Shown here: positions 59,480 through 64,000 of the stretch, piece after piece | How positions within the stretch are numbered: the first letter of the stretch is position 1 | Layout of the letters: each line of letters starts with the position of its first letter | NCBI GenBank assembly: GCA_947650365.1 | Contig: OX393549.1 | Coordinates: forward strand, 15,551,297 to 15,615,296 | Source of the DNA: Chamaelirium japonicum | Lineage: Eukaryota > Streptophyta > Magnoliopsida > Liliales > Melanthiaceae | Length of the DNA stretch: 64,000 bases | Direction of reading: 5' to 3' | Made by a program: the position numbers and the translations under genes | The notes under the pieces: model-generated | Told to the model about the DNA's origin: nothing | The model's input: the letters and a program-made list of their open reading frames with translations, nothing else | Database searches by the model: none

Positions 59480-60110
59480 ACGTGGTCTGCCACCGTCTAG
59501 AGTATTCTGGATGACCGAGACCTGTATGAGCATCTTGACAGCTCTACACCTGCTCCTACTGCTACTTCTGGAGCAGGGACCTCTGATACCTGGAGCCTTC
59601 GTGACTGTCGTGTTCGACAATTTCTCATTATCTCGGTTGACCGCTCGCTTCGCGTCGACCTTGTCACCTTCGCTACCGTGGCACAACTCTGGGCTCATTT
59701 TACGAAGTGATTTGTACTACAAAGTAGGGCTCGTGAGTATCAGTTTCTGTCCTAGACCCAGTTTGCTCAGCAGGGGGAGCAGACGATCGATCAGTTTCAC
59801 AGCCTCATGCGCGGCTACTGGTGTGAGCTCCAAGCTTTGGAGCCCCCTTTACTGGAGGTGGCTAGAGTCAGTGCCTCTTGGCACGAGTTGTAGTTCTTTT
59901 GGGAACAACGATAGCTCTATCAGTTTTGATGACTCTTCGTCCTGAGTTCTCTTCTCTCGCGGGACAGTTTATCCATAGGGACCCTCTTCCTCGCTTTGAT
60001 GCTACTGTTGCTGAGCTTATTGCAGAGTAGACCCCTCGTCTTTGCACCATTGCAGCTTGTCGGACCTCTGTACCCTCGAATTTTGAGGGTGTTCCTACTG
60101 CTGCTCCACC
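59480..60110 (+). pseudogene. Copia gag pseudogene
   Basis: Reads LDDRDLYEHLDSSTPAPTA, then DTWSLRDCRVRQFLIISVDR, SLRVDLVTFATVAQLWAHF and REYQFLS, with QFAQQGEQTIDQFHSLMRGY. This resembles Ty1/copia gag (UBN2-type). Stops at several positions and later frameshifts. Confidence 0.65.
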
Positions 60111-60195
60111 TTCAAGACCCACTTCTACTGTTTCACTCTCTCGTGGTTACTCCCGTTCCTCTGGCACACCCGGTGGGACACTCGGTGGCACGCCT

Positions 60196-60343
60196 TGTTA
60201 ACAGATAGTCCCATTCAGTGAGGGATGTACCCATCACCAGCTTTATATACCCTCTGTGGACCTCCCCTTACAACCCGGGTTTTGGGGTGTGAGGGTATCA
60301 GAGCTAACCCGTCTCCTGCTCCTACTCTTGCTCCAAGTGCTAC
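60196..60343 (+). mobile_element. Second TRIM copy, truncated by gypsy B
   Basis: TGTTAACAGATAGTCCCATT and TGTGGACCTCCCCTTACAA match the TRIM at 54663. A 12-bp deletion joins GAGGG directly to TATCAGAGCTAACCCGTCTCC, removing the LTR end and start of the PBS. The interior stops at GTGCTAC where gypsy B begins. Confidence 0.9.
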
Positions 60344-61542
60344 TGATGGGATGCGTATGCTTAAATAAACCCAAGTGCAGAATTTAAAACACAAAATCAG
60401 ATTTCAGCATGTTATAAACAAATTTCAGCAAGGCCTATAATCACGATTCATCATTCATTCATTCCCAATCAGATTTAATTCAACGAAATAATAAAACTGA
60501 CAAGAATAAGATTAATTTCAGATTCTAATGACTGAATTCCAGCAATAAGAACAATCACAATCTCAATAAATAAAGCCAATGTCTCAAGAACAAGCCAAGA
60601 TCTAATCGAATAAATCCTAATGGATGAGATTCTCGGAAAACCAAGGATTTTTGGGAACCCTAATGTGAAATCAGCAATAAGGCCGGTTGGGAAAAAAGAA
60701 AGATATCACATGAAAGTATCGAGGATCGATCTCACCGTGCTTTGGTCAATGACGGCTGCTGACAGGAACTCCGTTGTTGCAGATGAAAGTGGCGGAAGGG
60801 GAGGCGTGGCCCAGAAGAAGAGGTGAAGAAGCCGAGACGATGGATCTTGAAGATGAAGGAACTCCGCGTCGATCTCCCGCGAAGTCGTAGACGAAAGGCG
60901 AGGCGACGAGATAGAAGCGTGCGAAGGAAGAAGAGACTAGAAGCAAGGAAGATTTGTCGGAAGGGATACACCGAGCAAGCGCACACGCTTCTCCGTTTAG
61001 GGTTTCAATTTCATATCATCCTTCCCTTCTCAATTAGGGTTTTTAATATTTATAGAGGATGAAACAATCAAAGAAAACACAAAAAAAAGGAAAGAAAGAG
61101 AGACGCGCGGGAGCACAGAGAGGAGACCGCGGGCACGCATCCCAAGGCGTGCTTGCGCGGGTGCTTCCGTGGGAAAGAGGAGCCGGCCGGGTGGGGGGAT
61201 CGGTTAGGGCCTTTGGGTTTCCTATTGAATCTCATCCATTGAGATTTAAGTTGTCCTAAGATCCTACGGCTAAAAACCTAACACGAAAATGAGTCAGTTC
61301 GGCATCTGTGGCTCGAACCGGATGCGAACATGGCTCGCACCTACCCAAACCAGAAATAAAAATGCAAATAATTAAAGATCTATTGGTCGGATCGAAACAA
61401 AATAAAAACCAAAGTCATAGAGCTTCGATTGAGCTTTCCACTGATGCAGACGGATCGACGATCGGCTTCCTGGATCTCCGGAGGGGATGAAAATACACGA
61501 TCAGCTGTAGAAATCTGCACGTAGTAAGGCTCGTCTGCATCA
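60344..61542 (-). repeat. Gypsy B 3' LTR
   Basis: Begins TGATGGGATGCGTATGCTTA on + and ends GCTCGTCTGCATCA, followed by the minus-strand polypurine tract CGGGGGACT. Confidence 0.92.
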
Positions 61543-61554
61543 AGTCCCCCGGAC

Positions 61555-62973
61555 TCAAAAGAACTCGACTCCTGTCGAGCAAGGTCCTGGATCCGGCGGG
61601 GGCTCTCTTGGTAGTAACTGCAACCGCTGAAGCTGCTCTGACTGCTCTTCCGGGTCCGGTGGCCAAGTAATCCGCCTCAAGTACGCAGCAACTCCATCTC
61701 GTATCCCCTGCCCCTCGACGCCAAGCGAAAACCTGAAAGCCAAAACCAACATCCTCCGCGGCACGATAAGATCGTCAAAATACTCAGATAATTTCATGTG
61801 ATAATAGGAGTTTGGGTTGATATGAAATTCAAATGACATATGAAAAGAAAGGCCACGGAAGCATAATGTGCTGCGGGTCATCGGCTTGCGCAATAGGCAA
61901 TGATGTATTTGAAAGGCCATGGGGTGCGGGTGCATTATGTGTTGCTCAAAGTGGCCTGCGCACGGTGCGAAACAAGTGGATTCTAGACGACGAAGATATG
62001 TCATGCAATCATTGTCTGGATGCAGTGAATAAAATAAGAAATTAAAGAACTCATCATGCCACTTGTTATGACTTCGAAAAATTAAAGATGATGGGTTGTC
62101 TGAAATATGAAAGCATGATTCATAAGTATTCTGCATCAAAAAGTGATCAAACATGCCAAAATCTTCTTTAAGGTTATACTCAACACATGGATGATATGGA
62201 TGCACATATGAGTGGTCTATGAATGTATAGATGTCAGGCAAATGATGAATGCAAGTGTCATGAATGCCTACAGACTCTAAATGCGATGTGCATGCAATGG
62301 AATGCAAAATGTTGTCTAATCCCTTATCAATTTTTAGTGAATCAGATGAACACCCTACTAGATTATCAGCGAATGGGGGTATGGACTGACTCTGACTCAG
62401 AAGGGATTGAGGTGCGTGGGACCGGTGTCTCCTAAAACATGTGGGCCATAGGGTGACATTGATGCCATCCTTAAGGAAAGTATAGGTGTTGGCTCGTCCG
62501 TGATGTTGTACATCTCGGTCGAACTGCCATGGATGCCCTAAGATAACATCAGCAACCTCTAAAGGAAGGACGTCGCACCAGACCTCATCGCGATATTGCA
62601 GCCCAATTGACAACTTTGCCAAACAACAATGCGTTACTAGCTTACTCGTGGTGTTGTCTAGCCAGGATGTTTTGTAAGGGTGAGCTAATGGTTTAACTTT
62701 CCATTTCTTGCTCCTAACTACCCTTTCATTGATCAGATTGGTGGTGCAACCTCTATCGATCAAGACACAAAGGTCCATGCCATTGACATTGCAGACTGTT
62801 CGGAACAGCTCGAACCTCTGATTCTTGCAGTGTGGCTTAGGGGGTTCTCCACAGAGCTCGTGGGGAAGTAGCGCTTTAGGTGCTTGGGGTGATGGAGACT
62901 TGATACGCTCTGATACCAACTTGATACGCTCTGATACCAACTTGATGGGATGCGTATGCTTGAAATAGACCAA
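61555..62973 (-). CDS. Gypsy B ORF: protease plus unknown domain
   Basis: One open frame of 472 codons. Its beginning is read through the LTR end and the duplicated primer-binding site (giving LVSERIKLVSERIK), so the true start is unclear. A retropepsin-like domain follows: MDLCVLIDRGCTTNLINERV (Arg where the active site D-S/T-G has Ser/Thr), LTHCCLAKLSIGLQYRDEVW-like sequence, and DVILGHPWQFDRDVQHHGRA. It is probably inactive. The ~300-residue unknown region shared with gypsy A follows (SIPPFADNLVGCSSDSLKID onward). Differences from A include small indels that keep the frame, such as an additional DTCI. Confidence 0.72.
   Translation of the reverse strand: MVYFKHTHPIKLVSERIKLVSERIKSPSPQAPKALLPHELCGEPPKPHCKNQRFELFRTVCNVNGMDLCVLIDRGCTTNLINERVVRSKKWKVKPLAHPYKTSWLDNTTSKLVTHCCLAKLSIGLQYRDEVWCDVLPLEVADVILGHPWQFDRDVQHHGRANTYTFLKDGINVTLWPTCFRRHRSHAPQSLLSQSQSIPPFADNLVGCSSDSLKIDKGLDNILHSIACTSHLESVGIHDTCIHHLPDIYTFIDHSYVHPYHPCVEYNLKEDFGMFDHFLMQNTYESCFHISDNPSSLIFRSHNKWHDEFFNFLFYSLHPDNDCMTYLRRLESTCFAPCAGHFEQHIMHPHPMAFQIHHCLLRKPMTRSTLCFRGLSFHMSFEFHINPNSYYHMKLSEYFDDLIVPRRMLVLAFRFSLGVEGQGIRDGVAAYLRRITWPPDPEEQSEQLQRLQLLPREPPPDPGPCSTGVEFF
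62900..62941 (-). repeat. Gypsy B duplicated primer-binding site
   Basis: A 21-bp unit, TTGATACGCTCTGATACCAA plus C on +, occurs twice in tandem. Each copy contains TGGTATCAGAGC on - (62907-62918 and 62928-62939). Confidence 0.95.
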
Positions 62974-64000
62974 GTGCAGAATTTAAAACATTAAATCAGA
63001 TTTCAGCATGTATCAACAAATTTCAGCAATGCTTAGAATCACGATTCAACATTCAGTCATTACCAATCAGATTTAATTCAAAGAAACAATAAAATTGACC
63101 AGATGAGACTTAATTTCAGATTAATATAACTGAATTCCAGCAATGAAACAATAACAATCTCTAACAAATAAGGCCAATGTCTCAATAACCAACAAAAAGA
63201 TCTAACGATAAACCTAATGGATGAGATTCTCGGAAAAAACAAAATATTAGGAGTCCTAAGATGAAATCAGCAATAAGGCCGGTTGCGGGAAAGAAAATAT
63301 CACATGAAAAGATCAGAGGCTAATCCAAACCGTGCGTTGGTCAATGCCGGCGGCTTTCCGAGGCTCCGTTGTTGCAAATGAATGGCGCGGAAGGGGAGGC
63401 GTGGTCCAGAAGACGGGGTGAAGAAGCCGAGATGAGGGATCTTTGAAGACGAAGAAACTCCAGGTCGATCTTCCGTGAAGCCGTAGACGAAGTGCGAGGC
63501 GACGGGATAGAAGCTTGCGGAAGGAAGAATAGACTAGAAGCAAAGAGGATTTCGTCGGAAGGAATACACCGAGCAAGCGATCCGCTTCTCCGTTGTTAGG
63601 GTTTCAATTCAATTCATCTCCCTTTTCTCAATTAGGGTTTTAGGCTTTATAGGGGATGAGACACAAAACACAAAAGGAAAGGAAAGAAGAGAGAGAGAGG
63701 CCGGTCGGGTAGAGAGAGAGAGAGAGACGCGCGGGTGAGAGAGGGGGCGCGGGGCATGTTCACGGGAGAGAGAGAGAGGGCCGGTCGGGTGGGAGGATGG
63801 GCTAGGGTTTTGAGTTTTTGGTTTCCCTTGAAATCTCATCCATTGAGATTTAATCTCACTTAAGATCCTACGGCTAAGACTCTAACATAGAAACGAGTCA
63901 GTTCGGCATCTGTGGCTCGAACCGGATGCGAACATGGCTCGCACCTACCCAAACCAGAAATAAAAACAGAAATAACTAAAGATCCGTTAGTCGGATCGAA
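62943..64000 (-). repeat. Gypsy B 5' LTR, incomplete at the window edge
   Basis: Starts TGATGGGATGCGTATGCTTG on + and follows the other LTRs to the end of the window, about 140 bases short of full length. Confidence 0.92.

Larger units (their letters stand above)
58541..60195 (+). mobile_element. Decayed copia-type element: LTR candidate, PBS, gag
   Basis: A candidate LTR runs from TGTTTATGTTTTTACG (58541, uncertain) to TTTTGATAACA (58761). TGGTATCAGAGC follows at once (58762-58773). The leader has a 30-40-bp GC-rich minisatellite, and a gag-like frame follows. No pol domain or second LTR is found before the TRIM fragment at 60196. Confidence 0.65.
60344..64000 (-). mobile_element. Non-autonomous Ty3/gypsy derivative B (protease kept), runs off window
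   Basis: Relative of gypsy A. The 3' LTR is 60344-61542 (1199 bp) and the 5' LTR begins at 62943 and is cut by the window end. The internal region is only 1400 bp, with protease and the unknown region but no gag, RT or integrase. It is inserted in a TRIM; the expected TSD partner of GCTAC lies outside the window. LTR-to-LTR divergence is visibly higher than in gypsy A, so it is older. Confidence 0.9.

Overview
The window is plant nuclear DNA made mostly of nested transposable elements, with one interrupted host gene. Evidence for a plant is the mix of Tat-type and other Ty3/gypsy elements, Ty1/copia, CACTA, hAT, TRIM and MITE sequences, spliceosomal introns, and a gene resembling the chloroplast PPR protein MRL1. 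The very GC-rich first exon of that gene hints at a monocot, but the species cannot be told from the sequence.

Layout. 1-12820: a decayed Tat-lineage Ty3/gypsy element, with 5' LTR fragment, gag-protease-RT-RNase H-integrase on + and an antisense plant-mobile-domain ORF on -, inserted in a CACTA transposon. 12821-17503: remnants of that CACTA element (TNP2 transposase, then a second coiled-coil ORF). 17506-18340: a large fold-back element between short direct repeats. 18381-21712: a satellite array of about 19 monomers averaging 179 bp. 22246-23799 (-): LINE ORF1-like pseudogene without an RT ORF. 24124-29609: a second Tat-type LTR broken by two solo LTRs, each with a 5-bp target-site duplication (TSD).

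30240-54259 (+): six exons of an MRL1-like gene that splice in frame. Its first intron is about 22 kb and holds at least 12 palindromic MITEs beside (TA)n or (CT)n microsatellites, a copia element nested inside a relative, and a non-autonomous gypsy element with identical-length LTRs inserted in a MITE. Downstream exons of the gene are not found in the rest of the window.

54601-64000: a hAT transposase remnant carrying a pristine 322-bp TRIM, a reverse-strand solo LTR, an unassigned stretch, a decayed copia gag element, a second TRIM fragment, and a second non-autonomous gypsy element that runs off the window end.

The most distinctive observations are: (i) two related gypsy derivatives with complementary deletions (one keeps gag, the other protease) that both keep the same unrecognised reading frame of about 300 codons; (ii) the density of microsatellite-anchored palindromic MITEs inside one intron; and (iii) the expanded MRL1-like gene. 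No new defence, metabolic or regulatory system was identified.
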